Origin: Phytophthora sp. 'mugwort'
Taxonomy: Eukaryota; Oomycota; Peronosporomycetes; Peronosporales; Peronosporaceae
NCBI GenBank assembly: GCA_033558025.1
Contig: JAUCEF010000008.1
Span: 2,728,001 to 2,792,000, forward strand
Direction: 5' to 3'
DNA length: 64,000 nucleotides
Every line of letters starts with the position of its first letter. Within the stretch, counting starts at the first letter, position 1. Position numbers and translations under genes: made by a program. Below are positions 43,805 through 55,402 of the stretch, in pieces. Below the pieces are notes generated by a model that was not told the origin of the DNA, made no database searches, and saw only the letters and a list, made by a program, of their open reading frames with translations.

Positions 43805-45123
43805 GGTGTCGACTCTACCGCTTGGCACTTGGAACTTCCACAGCTTCTTCCAGCGACTGCGTCCGCGGGTGTCGCTTGCTGCCTGGTTCAAAACCTTCGT
43901 CTCGCGCTGCTTCTTCGTCTTCTTCTTCTTTGCCGTCTTCATCCGACTGAAACGAATATTGATCCGTCGTCTCTTCATCTTGAATAACCACCACCACCCT
44001 CTGATGGTAGTCACGTCTCCCACTGTCGAAGACGTCTTCCATAAACTGCGCGTCGCGGCTCGCCAGCACGCGACCGCTCTTGATCTTCGAAACGATACGC
44101 TTTCTCATGCTCCGAGTATCCCAGGAACCGACAGCGCACTGAACGAGCGTCAAACTTGGTGCGCTTCTCCTTCTGCACGTGCACCTACGCGTGGTAACCG
44201 AACACCTTGAGGTTCGCTAGCAGCGGTTTCTTGCCTGTCCAAACTCGGTGCGGCGACTTGTCGTGGTTGATGGCACGCGTCGGACACCGATTACGGAGGA
44301 ACGTAGCTGTCACGACAGCTTCACCCCAATATGTCTTGGGCAATCCAGCATGTTCCAGCATGCAGCGCGCACACTCCACCAACGTCCGGTTCATGCGCTC
44401 GGCGACTCCGTTCAGCTGAGGCGAGTATGGCGGCGTGAGCTTCTGCATGATACCACGGTCCGCACAGAACTTGGCCATCGCACCCGAAGTGTACTCGCCA
44501 CCGTTGTCGCTCCGGAGTGTCTTCACGCGCTTGCCGGTCTGAGTTTCAGCAAACGCCACAAACTTAGCGAATTTGGCAGCCACCCCGGACTTGTTCCGCA
44601 GCAAGTACACCACACAGAAATGCGACTTGTCGTCACTGAACGTGATGAAGTAGCGCTTGCCACCAACCGTTGGTGTCTGCATGGGACTGCACACATCGCT
44701 GTGAACCACCTCCAGCACTTGCTTCGCACGATTCGGCGACGACTTCATGTAGCTCACTCGCGTTTGTTTGCCGAGTGAGCATCCGTCGCACAGCTCCCAC
44801 TGCTTCACCGACGCCATGTCGATACCAACACCGTAGTCCTTCTTGACGATGGCGTCTAGACCGCCATGGCCGATGTGACCAAGTCGAAGGTGCCAGAGGT
44901 ACGACGTGGTGTCCCCTTGGCGATCCTTCGAACTTGCCGCATTGGCCTCGTCAGGCATCATCGAAGTCATGCACAGCTTGAACAGCCCCCACGAGCGCCG
45001 AGCTTCCACTTGAGACTCACCCGTCGCTCTCGAAGATAACTGGCCCGACGTCCTTGGTGAACCGACCAACCGAAAACAGGTTGCGTGACAGCTTCGGAAA
45101 GTGCCACACGTTCGTGAGTACAC
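43805..45123 (-). pseudogene. Copia integrase
   Basis: The pre-integrase zinc finger shows LWHLRLGHIGHGGL and CDGCSLGKQ. Catalytic residues are present: Asp in VHSDVCSPM, Asp in LRSDNGGEY, and Glu in NGVAERMNRTL. A TAG at about 44185-44187 follows LKVFGYHA. The same frame then goes on with FLGYSEHEKAYRFE in another open stretch (to about 43815). Confidence 0.87.
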
Positions 45124-45646
45124 CCTTCTTCATGCCGCGCGGGGTCTTCATCGACATCACAATGTCGCCGGTCCCCACAGCCTGAACTACACCGCCGTCC
45201 GCGCAATGCACGTCCACCGGAGAGATCTTCTTATAGTTCTTCATGTACTCCTTCGAGTACGTCATGTGCTGCGTCGCACCTGAGTCGACCAGCCACACCC
45301 CATTCGACTTGGAGGCACCCGTGTTACCACCAACCGAGAAGAGAAAGTCGCCAGAGTCGTCTTCAATCTGCGCGACATTCTCTCGTTGCGGCCTCTGCCG
45401 CTCCGCGTTCTCGCGGATTCGCACCGGACACTTGGCGATCCAATGTCCGTGCTCGCCACAGTAGTGACAGGCACCAGTCTTCTGAGCCTGCCGACACTTG
45501 CGCTTGTTGTCACTTGTCATGGACGCTTGACCTTGACCGTGCGCGGTGCCGTCCGTACCGCCACCTTGTTCCTTGCGCTTCATGTCCTCATGCAGCAGCC
45601 GAGACGTCACGAGTTCCCACGAAAGTGAGTCGGCTCTCGACTCCAA
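45017..45646 (-). pseudogene. Copia Gag zinc knuckle and protease
   Basis: CHYCGEHGHWIAKC is a C-x2-C-x4-H-x4-C knuckle. VWLVDSGATQHMTY carries the aspartic protease D-S-G triad, intact here. The frame shifts near 45020 before integrase. Confidence 0.85.
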
Positions 45647-45654
45647 CGCCGTGA

Positions 45655-46194
45655 TTAGGACTGGTACAACTCGCTCAGACTTCCCAAAAGCGTGATCACC
45701 AAGTCGTCCTCGCTGACCGGCGCGCCCACTGCGTCGAGCTGCTCCGCCAGCGTCTTGATCTTGTTGATGTGCACGAGCACATCATCACCTTCGTCCATCA
45801 TCGTCGTGAAGAAACGTCGACGAAGAAAGAGCTTGTTGGCCAAACTCTTCTTCTCGAAGTGTCCTTCCAGTCTTGACCATGCATCATGCGCGCCACTCGC
45901 CGAGCGAACCAGCGGCAGCTGCGAATCCTCCATCGCGAGACAGATCATGGCCAGCGCCTTGCGCGACTTCTCCCGAAAGAGGGCTTGATCCGCCGCAGTC
46001 TGGCAGTGCCCCAGCTTCACTTCCCCACTTGTCACTTCCCACAGTTCGCGCTCCACGAGCACCATCTGCATCTTGAACTTCCACGTGTAGAAGTTGGTTC
46101 CGTCGAACTTGTTGATGTGGGCGGTCGTAGTCGAAGTGGCGTCCATGGCGAAGGCGTAGTCGGGGTCTTGGTCAGGGAAGACGAGGCTTGGGCT
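45655..46194 (-). pseudogene. Copia Gag
   Basis: Begins MSPSLVFPDQDPDYAFAMD. It contains INKFDGTNFYTWKFKMQMVL, the conserved Gag start of Copia elements, then AMEDSQLPLVRSASGAHDAW and FLRRRFFTTMMDEGD. A frameshift near 45655 separates it from the next part. It would form the particle shell. Confidence 0.85.
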
Positions 46195-46201
46195 CATAAC
46201 C
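46189..46201 (-). promoter_or_regulatory. Copia primer-binding site overlapping the gag start codon
   Basis: Immediately after the 5' LTR, the minus strand reads GGTTATGAGCCC. Its complement GGGCTCATAACC is the anticodon stem-loop of eukaryotic initiator-Met tRNA, whose anticodon CAT pairs with the ATG. Half-tRNA priming from this arm is known for Ty5 and Drosophila copia. The ATG is also the first codon of Gag (MSPSLVFPDQ). Confidence 0.6.
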
Positions 46202-46556
46202 AAAAGGCTTGGTCACTTGATGGCAAAATGCAAAGTGATTGATTTAAGTCCTTAGTTCGCGAACTTCTTGCTACCTCTAAGCCTACAGTTCTACCTACTG
46301 GGTACACTCTACTGGATTCTCTACTGGATACTGAGTTACTTCAGCCAATCAGGGAGTGCCACGTAGAGCCCATCATGTACCCACAATCTTGTACCCACCC
46401 GTGGCGTAGTCGTCCGTGGCGTAATCACCATCCCATAAACACCGTGACGTAATCTTCGTCTCGTAATCACAGGAATGATTGCGGTGTCACTGAGTGAAGT
46501 TCATACCGGTATCCTACCGGTATACAGCAGCTTGTCAAGATGTCTCCTTGACAACA
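46202..46556 (-). repeat. 5' LTR of Copia element
   Basis: 355 bp, about eight substitutions from the 3' LTR. On the minus strand it runs from TGTTGTCAAGG to AAGCCTTTT, followed directly by the primer-binding site. Confidence 0.95.
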
Positions 46557-46824
46557 GGAATTACCACCCGCTAGTGGGAGCGCAAGTGACGCGCAATATA
46601 ATCACGCCAAGATTCGGGCTGCTGTCGAGGACGACCCAAATCTGATCCGATACTACTTGGATCCCAGCCAACGGGGTAAGGCGAAAAGGCCAGCACCGTC
46701 GACTGATCCAAGCGAGACCCAACGACGACAAATCCGATCCATTTCGGACCATGTCGATGTTGCCGACCATACCCGGGCAGCAGCTGATCAACGGCCTGAT
46801 CACATCCCCAGACTACGTAGGTAG

Positions 46825-48069
46825 GACCCCGTAGCCGTTGTTGATATTGTGATTTCATCCCGGTCCACGTAGCTCAAACCGCATCCGGCCATCATAACCC
46901 GGACGTACGATTTTCAATTTGGTGCCCGTGGCCTCTCAATCATGCACTTCACGCGCTTCGATTTGGCAGCTCGTAGAGCATGGTATGCGGGTCGGTGAAC
47001 TTGAGCAATTTTTCTGCCTCCGTCGCTATGCTGAGGGCGCCCAAGCCTCAGTCTTTGGACGATGTTTCAATGCGCTAACCGTTCTGCACGTCTTTGCCGA
47101 AGGGTTTTTCGACCATCACACCTGTCGGGTGGTCCGCAGCGCGCGAGAGTTCGTCGAAGAGCTCCGCAGTTTCTGCCGGTGGAGTTTACAAGACGTTGGT
47201 ACACTCACGTTTTGGTTTGAGCGTCTCATCGCAGCCTATCGGACTGCGATGGAGTCTAACGCTCGTCACACTACAGTTACATGCACGGATGTTTGCCTTA
47301 GACTCCCATTTCGAGACCCTGATCTGCAAAGTGGACTATATACATTCAATCAGAAAGGCTGGCCCCTTTGACAGCGTCCCCAGTCCGAGCAGAGAAATCG
47401 GCATCACTTACTCGCGCGAATGGCGCTCGACGGGTTGAGGTTACAGGTACACCTCGCAAAACGCCACAATAAGTCTCGGACGCATTGCCGAGACAAGGCC
47501 ACCTCTCAGTGTGCAGGAAGCATCTCTCTTCGAGATGCTGCACTTCGGAGAGCGATGACCGATATGCATTTCCGAACCACGCACATTTCATCCCGGACGA
47601 ACTCTCGCCAGTCGTGCGGAAGTATATTCACAACCCAGCTGGGCGGACTGCGCGAAGAACTGCGCCAACGACGGCAAGAACCGACGAAAGTGGCCTCCTA
47701 CCCAGTGCCAATGCCATCTCCGTATTCAACTGTTCCAGTTATTTCAGCGTCATCAATTAACAAAAAAATATCGAAGTTGCCCGTGGTTATTTATACATGG
47801 ATCACCGCCTATCTTCTGAGCATTTAAAGCTTCGATTCGCCGCCCGGACCACGTGACTCGTCATCCCGGGTCACCCAGGATGCCGTCAGCCAGCTACAGC
47901 TGCTGCTCCGTCGCCGATTGCACGCGCTCGAGCTCAACCGCTGTAGTCGGCCACCTCCACAATTCGACAAGCCGGAATCCGTACGCCGCAATGCATTCTA
48001 TCGGCGGGAGATACCGTTCAATCTGCAACCGCGATTGACTACGACCTATGTCGTGCCATTTCTACACTA
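46825..48069. other. Decayed element sequence left of the tyrosine recombinase
   Basis: Several plus-strand frames (46919-47371, 47420-47827, 47853-48038) overlap in different phases. Phrases such as GGLREELRQRRQEPTKVASY look like former coding sequence. No catalytic domain is seen. It is probably the first ORF of a tyrosine-recombinase element, continuing from the Copia-split frame. Confidence 0.35.
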
Positions 48070-48149
48070 GTGGAGAGAACCTCCATGTATCTCACTTTTA
48101 TATATCTGTGGCGCAACGAGACCGCGGTCGATCCACGCACAAACAAGGC

Positions 48150-49040
48150 ACTTGATTCCGCCTGGCTGGATATATATATATCCAACCAGGCGGGATCGCA
48201 ATATCTACAAGATAAAATTGCCTACCTGCAGTGGCAATCTCTCGCCAACATTTCTCGCCAACGGTACCTCAACGCGAGGAGGCAGTGGTTCTTATTCTGT
48301 TCCTGATGATGTTTCAGCCAATGGCTGCCATCCGACAAACTGAACAACAATCCGTACAGCGTATTATGTTTGCAGTTGAGGGCTGGCAAGGTCAAGGTGA
48401 CGCCACGCATCACTGTATTGACACCGTACGATCTAATCTCAGCCACATCCGATGGTGTCACCAAATCCGCGTCGGATTCTGGCCAGAATTGCTGCCAACA
48501 TGCCCCTCCAAAGTATGCGACATCTCAGCTCTCCCCGCCGACAACGGGGCGCCGTCCCCATCCGCATGCTGTGCCCAATTACCCAAGCAGCCGATTTGTC
48601 CATGCCCAGCACCGCGTCCTTTGTGGGGCTGCGGTGCTGGGCTTCTTCTTCTTTTGCTTGTGAGGGGAAGCGGATCTATGCTCACGATGCAAGCGGCATG
48701 CGTACAGCCTACAAGTCGGTGATGTTACTATACGTGATAGTAATGCGCGATCTCAAACAGCTTCAACAAGCCACATCTGTGCAAATCACGCTGAGAGGAA
48801 GCAAGACCGATCAGTCAGGAAAACAACCACCCGGACGTTGTTAAAAAGAATCTGGCGCCTATTTGCCCCTTCTTTGCCTCTCTTCGTCTACAGCGGAACA
48901 CAATCGCGCTCACGCTGGCACCCGGTTCTCCTTTGTGTTCCACGTGGGGCAGCACGAGTGCAAGCTCTCGAGGGATCGAGCCGATAATTAAAATACCAGA
49001 TTGCCATTCTGCATCCCCAAAGCATGACGAAGTGCTGAAG
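48150..49040 (+). pseudogene. Tyrosine recombinase remnant (Crypton or DIRS-like)
   Basis: In shifting plus-strand frames: RYLNARRQWFLFCS (core-binding start), TVRSNLSHIRWCHQIRVGFW, LWGCGAGLLLLLLVR (the ALLLGFFFLLR-type helix with the first catalytic Arg), and ITLRGSKTDQSGK at about 48787-48825. HFLCP-type remains follow with FASLRLQRNTIALTLAPGSP (about 48868-48930). The order matches oomycete tyrosine recombinases of mobile elements. The C-terminal HxxR and Tyr are not found before 49160, so it is truncated. Confidence 0.55.
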
Positions 49041-49159
49041 GAAAGGTAGGTTTTCCGATTCAAAATCGGTTGTAATATTTCTAGAATAAGAGTCAATAAA
49101 AATGCTTATATATATTTAGATTTCATCTAATGCGCACTGTTCCCAATCAGATGCGCACT

Positions 49160-49990
49160 CCTATGAAGATGCCGACTCCTCGCAAGAATCCACGGCTTCG
49201 AGATGCTCCTTGAGCCTAATTAGTTGTTTGGTCGCCGTGTTTGAACTGTCTCTGCTGTAACATTCTATGACACGCGCTGTAGTCTGGGCTTAATATCTGC
49301 AACTTTGTCGTAGTGAATGTTGGCAGCCGACTTCACCTTTTACATTTGACCACACAAGATCAGTAGGTCGGAAATCAGATTGGTGGGGTGGAGTGAACAT
49401 GACGTCGTCCCCTTTGGGTCTTCCTTTTCGAGAATTACCAGAACCCCATGACTTTCATGTGTTCGGAGAGTATTTCCCACAAAATTGCCTTCGTTGCATT
49501 GCCAAGAACTGCTATCATCCACGAAGCTAGGCATTTTGGATCTCTCGCGTATCTGCTTAGGTGTCGATGCCGGCAGCACTTTGTGGTACTTAGCAGTATC
49601 CATCACGATAATGCAATCTGATAGCCATCTTTGATAATGCCCTGAAGCAAATATTATAACGCATTCATGGCAGAAAGTGATGCGGTAGTCCGCCGTCTGT
49701 TTCCCACCCTCAGATCCGCTGTATCTAAAAGCAGTTCTACTGATTGAGAAGGCGTCCTATCGTCATTCGGTTCTGTGAGATCCTCATCAAGGATGGATGC
49801 GATAAGCACGAGCCCATCCCTTGCGCTTCATCATCACCGAGGATTCAGCTGTTGGACCGACTAGAGAATAGTTTGTCGAGAGTAGTGGTGATGGATGTAG
49901 GATTTTGGTCACTGACACAATTTGATGAGGCGAGATCTCACGAGAGGTCATTTTCAGCGTATGAGCTGCCCTAGCCAAATAATTTGTTGT
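49160..49990 (-). pseudogene. IS630-like (DDE_3) transposase fragment
   Basis: Minus strand: CIIVMDTAKYHKVLPASTPK (about 49620-49550) carries the second catalytic Asp of a distinct oomycete IS630-like family. After a frame change, FTPPHQSDFRPTDLVWSNVK (about 49400-49335) is the motif that precedes the last catalytic Glu; a Thr-Asp pair stands where Ile-Glu is usual. LIRLKEHLEAVDSCEESASS lies near the end. The N-terminal part between 49700 and 49990 is too decayed to trace. Confidence 0.6.
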
Positions 49991-50939
49991 TGATAATCTG
50001 AAGTTCTTTCCCTTGTGGGCTCCCCGATTCTACGCACTCTTCTTCAATCGTCGCCGTGCAGCTTTGTCCTCATACCCTGCTGCTACAGCGTAGGCAGACC
50101 TGCTCTCGATTAACTATCGTTTGTCCGTTTGTGGAACAGAATAGGACAATCCGTGTATTGTTTTTTCAATATGACAACTTCAGTACACTTTCCACCTCTC
50201 GATGCCTGATAAACGCCGTGTGTTTGCCCTTGGTGCATTCTAGAAAAGGTCGGAGAAAAGAGGATTCATGATGACTAGCATGAAATCCGCCCCAACCCCC
50301 CTACGAGGTTCGAATCATTGGCGGCATCGGATACGCACGGGACGGCGTCGCTTTGGCCGCCATGCCAGATGGCTTCTCCTAATGATGACGAGCAACTCAT
50401 TTCATCAGCTTCGGTGCCAATGACTTCTCCTCCACGACAGCGAGGCTCAACTGTCTGGCAGAAATACTCATGCCAAGCGTTGATATCTTGTCCGGTAATG
50501 TGACTTCCAGTAAATGCAAGCAAAGTAGTGATGGCTTGAAAAACGGAAACGGTCAGGTCAGATGTGTCAGTGATTTCACCGCAGAGGTTACACCACATTT
50601 ACCCGTAATGCTTGGTTTACTACTTTCACACGGAGAAAGTGCTGGGTAATACATGCGTTAACAGCACCGTTGAACCTCTTCTGGCCTAAATGTGCCATCC
50701 TCAAATCGGCGCAAAATACAGAATGGTAAGGTGCTATGTGGCCCCATGGATGTGTGAAGTATGTTGATGGTCAGCTATCTACGGTAAATGCAAAAACCTG
50801 CTGCAATCAACCATTTTGCATATAGACGTGTGCATCCCATGCTGCCCCAAAAAATTATTTCTTCGCTGCAGTGTCGCTAATTTGGTCAAATACCAAGCGG
50901 TCAAATCGTCAGTAATATGGATTTATCGTAATAAAGGGC
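49991..50939. other. Non-coding, no supported gene
   Basis: A 107-codon minus-strand frame (50275-50598) has no recognisable domain and no homologous neighbour. Nothing else is seen. It could be the tail of the Crypton-like remnant or the flank of the IS630-like fragment. Confidence 0.4.
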
Positions 50940-52430
50940 ACGAGGTTTATTTTGCCATCCCGCCCCAAACTTGCGTTTAATGCTTTGGTCCCGTAAGAAA
51001 GAAAAAGTGTCATGCTTCACGACAGTGTTACTAGCTTGGAAAACGCGGTCGCAGTACTTACCACCGGAGGGGTCGACCTCAAATCTGAAATATGTGAGGT
51101 TAGAACAACTGCATGAGTGCGACGATCTGCTTTGACCGAGACTTGTACTAATCTTCGCTGTAGACCTCCCAGATTCGAGACGTCTTCGTCAACTCCCAAA
51201 CTAAGTCGCTGCTGCCAGCTCCGAGGCCCGACGCCCCCTTGTGTCTGACTTCACGAGCCATTTCCCTTCCGCGCAATCGAGATCGACATCAACACCGTCA
51301 GCATTCGGTGTCCGCTTCTCTAGCTCGGCGGTGGATGAGGACAACCCCTTGTTTCCTTCGATAAGTTGAGCAATTATAGCATTCTGATGCCTAATCAGTT
51401 GAAATTCACTTGTGATGGTGTTGGCTTCTTTCACTCAGGGCCCACAGGGCTGGTGATTTCATTGCAGGCTAGAAGTTTAGGTATCTCTACTTGATCGAAA
51501 AAAAGCAGCTGCGCATCCGCGGCGTGTATGATATCTACCGTTAATTTCATGAAAGTGCGGGATTAGAGTAACCACGAAGAAGGCCAAACATACTGATAGA
51601 GGATTAGCGAACTGTCTTCACGACACAAGCTGAGCGCGAATACTAGGCGACCTAATCTCCGGATATTTGAAATCGGTGCGGTTTGGCAGCCCTTCATCGT
51701 GGGTCGGGTCGGTCGTTCTTGGGGTTGGGGGCTAAGCACCTTGAATAGTCTTGTTGAATACACATGCAAATGCCTTGCGTGTCACCGTCAATTCCAACTA
51801 CACCGATCAATGATCCACGGCGGGCTTAGCGATGATCTGCATTATAATGCTTACTCCACCTCGGCGGAACGAATGCGTTGTTAGGCCAATCGAGAACCAG
51901 CCTTGGTTTGCAACCTTGAGCACGCGACTGACGAAACATTGCATTTTCAGGAGGGCAGATCTTTGACAGTGGGTTGTCATCTCTGACGATGTATGCACTG
52001 GTTCTGCTTCTAAAGGTGTGCGTCTGGCAATAGCGTCCCGTTCGTGATTGGCTCTTCGTCACCCTCGTTGCTATTGGAAACCCGCTCGAGGTCGAGTACC
52101 GATGATGCTGTGAAATTTGCATCCCTAACGACATACCGAACGAGTGCAGCGAGTACGTGGTGAACGAACTCTGTCCGGAAAGTGCGAAAGAGGGTACTAG
52201 TTTTTCCGACGTTTTGGGGCGGACCAGACGAAGGAAGAGCGCCTTTCACGGACAGGTTGCACTTTTGCGCTTCGTCTTGCTAATCCTTTCCTAAGGTGCC
52301 ATCGAAGTATAGTTCGCTGATCAGACAACGCGTGTCTGGCCCGAACCTTGGTCACAATTCCGCCTTGCTGTCGCTTAAGGAGTAACGCTCCAGAATTCGC
52401 CCTACCTTGAATAGCTATGCCCAACAGCGC
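50940..52430 (-). pseudogene. Crypton-like tyrosine recombinase remnant
   Basis: Minus strand. CFVSRVLKVANQGWFSIGLT leads into LTTHSFRRGG at about 51890-51850, carrying the HxxR of tyrosine recombinases. PPWIIDRCSWN follows in another frame, with the Trp/His position (typically QWIFDRGSWN). HVYSTRLFKVLS at about 51770-51735 corresponds to the region with the nucleophilic Tyr (YVFN-type). A coiled-coil tail at 51434-51201 (LIRHQNAIIAQLIEGNKGLS) is also typical of oomycete Cryptons. Several frameshifts. Strand and sequence differ from the recombinase at 48150, so two elements are present. Confidence 0.6.
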
Positions 52431-53889
52431 AACGACACATCGAAAAATCTTCCAACAACCAGTTCTTGATGTTGCAGTAGTAGCTCATCAGAAAAGCAAG
52501 TTCTTACACAAATAAGTTGAGGGCCGTTAAAATTTATAGACATTGTCGTATTCTTAATACGAGTATGTAGGTAGGTTTTGATTATATATATATTTATTTA
52601 ACCCATTCAAACTGAAGAAGCTAAAAACCCTAATATGTATATGCTGTGAGAGCGCTCTCAGACTGAGAGAATGCCCTCAGGGGTAAGTCGTAATTTGCAA
52701 GCCCAGTTCAAAATGATAATTTCGTACGGTTGGACTAGAACCCTGGTACTAGTTCTTGCTCTTAGATCCTCGCTCAAACACGTGCTCATCAGGTTTTGTT
52801 CTGCAGCTCAGCCAATGCTTAGCGATATTTTAACATTTCTTTGGACACATGTGAGTGTCATCAAACTGCAGACAGCATCAATAGCTATCTTGAGGTGATC
52901 GCGTGAGCTTAAAAAAAACAAAAGCACCTCGTGATGATTGCATTAAATAACATGCCATGCTTGAGACATTTTCAGCCCGTTAAATAGCTAGGCTTAGCCG
53001 TTGTGGATACCGTCAGTGGCCGACGCGACATCGACAGCAATAAACTTTTCGGCAATACATAAGTGAAATCATTCGTACATTTGCCGGATACGGACAAACC
53101 GATGAGCCTGGAATTCTTGCTCTGAGTACACGGCACGAGCGCAACCAACAGCGGGTCAGCGTTTTCAATGTTTTCCTTGCGTCGGAGAACGCCACTCTCG
53201 AGTGAGTCCGCACTACACTTCTGGCTGACAGCAGTGGTTCCAACTTTGTAAATAGGGGCGAAACATTGTAATGGAGAGACGCCAGTGCAGACGTGAATGC
53301 TCCGAACCACTAGCTGTGCGTATTTAAAACTTTATATAACTGTAAAGCATGCTCTTACTACAAAACGACCGGCACTGTCCGCATTGCAGCCGTTCCAGTG
53401 GCCAATCTCTCAAAGAGAGCTCTATGACGGAAATTTTCAGTAATCGAACGATGTTTAAACACTTATAAGGAAGCGCAAGTGATTCGCCAATCTTGCGCGA
53501 TTAAATTGATTCGATGAATCGCGCATGGATATTCTAGGTAGAAAGCACAATAGCAACCTCTGACCACGACATTTCGGTTGAGAATCGATGGATGTCTAGC
53601 GTTAACTCCAGTACAATACATTGCGCGTTTACGGTATACAATTGATGCATGGGGGCCTTTTGTACATCCGGACACAATATTAATCTAATCAGAGCGACGA
53701 GCCCATGTAGTAAGACCATTGCCCGTTGCTTAAACGAACCCAAGCAAGCTGTCAGCATCATTCAAATTTGCAGAATCAAGCAAATAAGTATGGCGCGGGA
53801 CCACAGCGAAAGCAGGTCAAACACGTACAAGCGGGAATGCAAGATCTACACTTAACTAACTCGACGTCATTAACTTCTTAGAAGAGGAC
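52431..53889. other. Non-coding or unrecognised decayed sequence
   Basis: Frames up to 112 codons on the minus strand (52972-53310, 53534-53761) show no domain I can name. AT-rich around 52500-52640. No RNA gene is seen. Confidence 0.4.
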
Positions 53890-54160
53890 GATATGCTTTT
53901 CCCATGCTCGATAAGTTCTACAGTCGCTTCGTGCCCAAGAACCGTGAAGATGCGAAACGAATTTACGATTGGTTTAGACAGGGAACACTTTGGAGCTATG
54001 GCTGCGTTGGCGGTTTACGGCCAGACTCAAGGACGGCCGTAGGTCGGCACCAGAACAACAATTTCAGCTACTGACGGAGAAGGGCTTGTGCAGTGGGTAA
54101 ACTCGTTGTGTAGAGAAGGTATACAGTCTCGCTGTTGATTGTGAGACCTCACCCGCGACG
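53890..54160 (+). pseudogene. Possible CENP-B-type HTH fragment of a pogo transposase
   Basis: Across frames a stretch ending in LTEKGLVQWVNSLCREGIQS (about 54070-54130) resembles the start of the CENP-B/pogo DNA-binding domain. No catalytic part follows before the Gypsy LTR at 54374. Low confidence. Confidence 0.3.
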
Positions 54161-54373
54161 AAGTCGTCCCCGATGGTGTATTTGGGGGAGCTGGTGCTGG
54201 CAGTAAAGCCCACCCCCAATGGTCTCTCTATGTGTCAAGACACAGCACAGTCATAACGTCTGCTGCTATCGAGCAAGAAGTCCGAGATTTCCTTACAAAG
54301 GTGGAAAAGCCAAAACTATAGCTCGACGTATGGTAGATTTTACAACACCGTCGAAGCAGCATCTGCTTTCGGA

Positions 54374-54652
54374 ACTTTTGATATGTTCCCACGGGAACTT
54401 GAGCTCTCCAATATAGACCTGATTCATTTACAAGACTACCTTACCTTACCTAGGCATCTGTAGGCTAGCGTACAATCCTCTGGATTCACTGAACCCCCTG
54501 CCGACCGTCCCTCGGGTCACGGCGGCGGTACACGTGTCTCCCGTGCATCCGACGCCACCGATTGGGTGAAGCGCTCTTGACCGTAACTCCGTTCGAGCCG
54601 GTAACTGGTACAATTGGTACCGGGTTACGCGAGGAGGGCGCCGCTGGATCTG
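54374..54652 (-). repeat. 3' LTR-like repeat of minus-strand Gypsy
   Basis: About 85 percent similar by eye to 59876-60152, same orientation. Shared stretches include GGAACTTGAGCTCTCCAATA and TTGGGTGAAGCGCTCTTGAC. Confidence 0.75.
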
Positions 54653-54716
54653 ATTCCGGCGGATCACTTCCCCCTCCAAGTTGGAGCGAAGTTCGTCATT
54701 TGCTTATCTCTTCTTC

Positions 54717-55008
54717 TTATGGGCGTGATGACCTAGTCCGCCCTCGAACCGCCTGTCGTAATCTCGGTAGTCGTGGAGCGGCTGTCTCGCCTGTTCCACG
54801 TGCCACCGCGTCTGCGGATGCCTCGTCTATAGCTGACGCCATACGTTGACGTCCCTGATCGTTCGGATGTTCCTCGACTAATTTTTGAAACAGGATATGG
54901 ACGTCGGCTGTCATCGTGATCGCCGGCTCTCACGAATCTTCGACCTCGTCCAATCGAAACCATTTCACGAAGATTTCCCAGTGGTGAGTCGCAGGGCTTG
55001 TCCTGCAC
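54717..55008 (-). pseudogene. Gypsy pol C-terminal tail
   Basis: Overlapping minus-strand frames, for example VHILFQKLVEEHPNDQGRQR followed by MASAIDEASADAV, continue the element between integrase and the 3' LTR. The sequence resembles the tail of oomycete Gypsy polyproteins. No chromodomain was recognised. Confidence 0.45.
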
Positions 55009-55402
55009 GCGGGGGGCCTCTACGAGATGGCCTCCCTCACCGTGGATTGCCTGGTCGCGAAACTATTCTGCATGGCCACGTCGCGCATCTCGGTATAGTT
55101 GCAGCCGAGACGCGTGACGGATCGTGATGACGTACAGCACCACTAAGTAGGGTACTTTGAACGTATAGTCGTTCAGGGCCTGAAGCACACGCTTGGACCG
55201 CACCACATGAGCGCTAGCTTGTTGCCTCTGCGAACCGTCGCGTTCGCAATGAGAACGAAATCTCCTTCACTAAAGTGCTGGAATTTGACGTCCTGTTTTT
55301 TTAGCATGGCGCTCTCGGGCCGTCCGCTTACGTCGCTCACTGTGCTCTGTCATCTCTGCGTGGAGACCGTCAAGAGCTTGTCGGACACTATAACGTGCTC
55401 AT

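Larger units (their letters stand above)
41822..46556 (-). mobile_element. Ty1/Copia retrotransposon, paired 355-bp LTRs, GGAAT duplication
   Basis: Direct repeats of exactly 355 bp (41822-42176 and 46202-46556) flank a minus-strand gag-pol in Copia order: Gag, CCHC, protease, integrase, RT, RNase H. The 5-bp GGAAT occurs at 41817-41821 and 46557-46561, a perfect target-site duplication. The LTRs differ at about eight sites. A purine tract (GAGTGGGAG, read on the minus strand) abuts the 3' LTR. The coding region has one in-frame stop and about three frameshifts. Confidence 0.95.
41644..46824 (+). pseudogene. Reading frame interrupted by the Copia insertion
   Basis: Removing the Copia element and one copy of its GGAAT duplication joins 41644-41821 to 46562-46824 into one open frame of about 147 codons (LEALLHSIGDTATATLTSPN on the left, AAVEDDPNLIRYYLDPSQRG on the right, stop TAG 46822-46824). 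The product is not firmly recognised. The Asp/Arg/Lys-rich sequence and the tyrosine-recombinase remnant downstream suggest an ORF of a DIRS- or Crypton-like element. Confidence 0.5.

Noticed and set aside
50275..50598. 107-codon minus-strand frame considered as a small secreted protein
   Set aside because: No convincing signal peptide, RXLR or Cys pattern; surrounded by repeat DNA.
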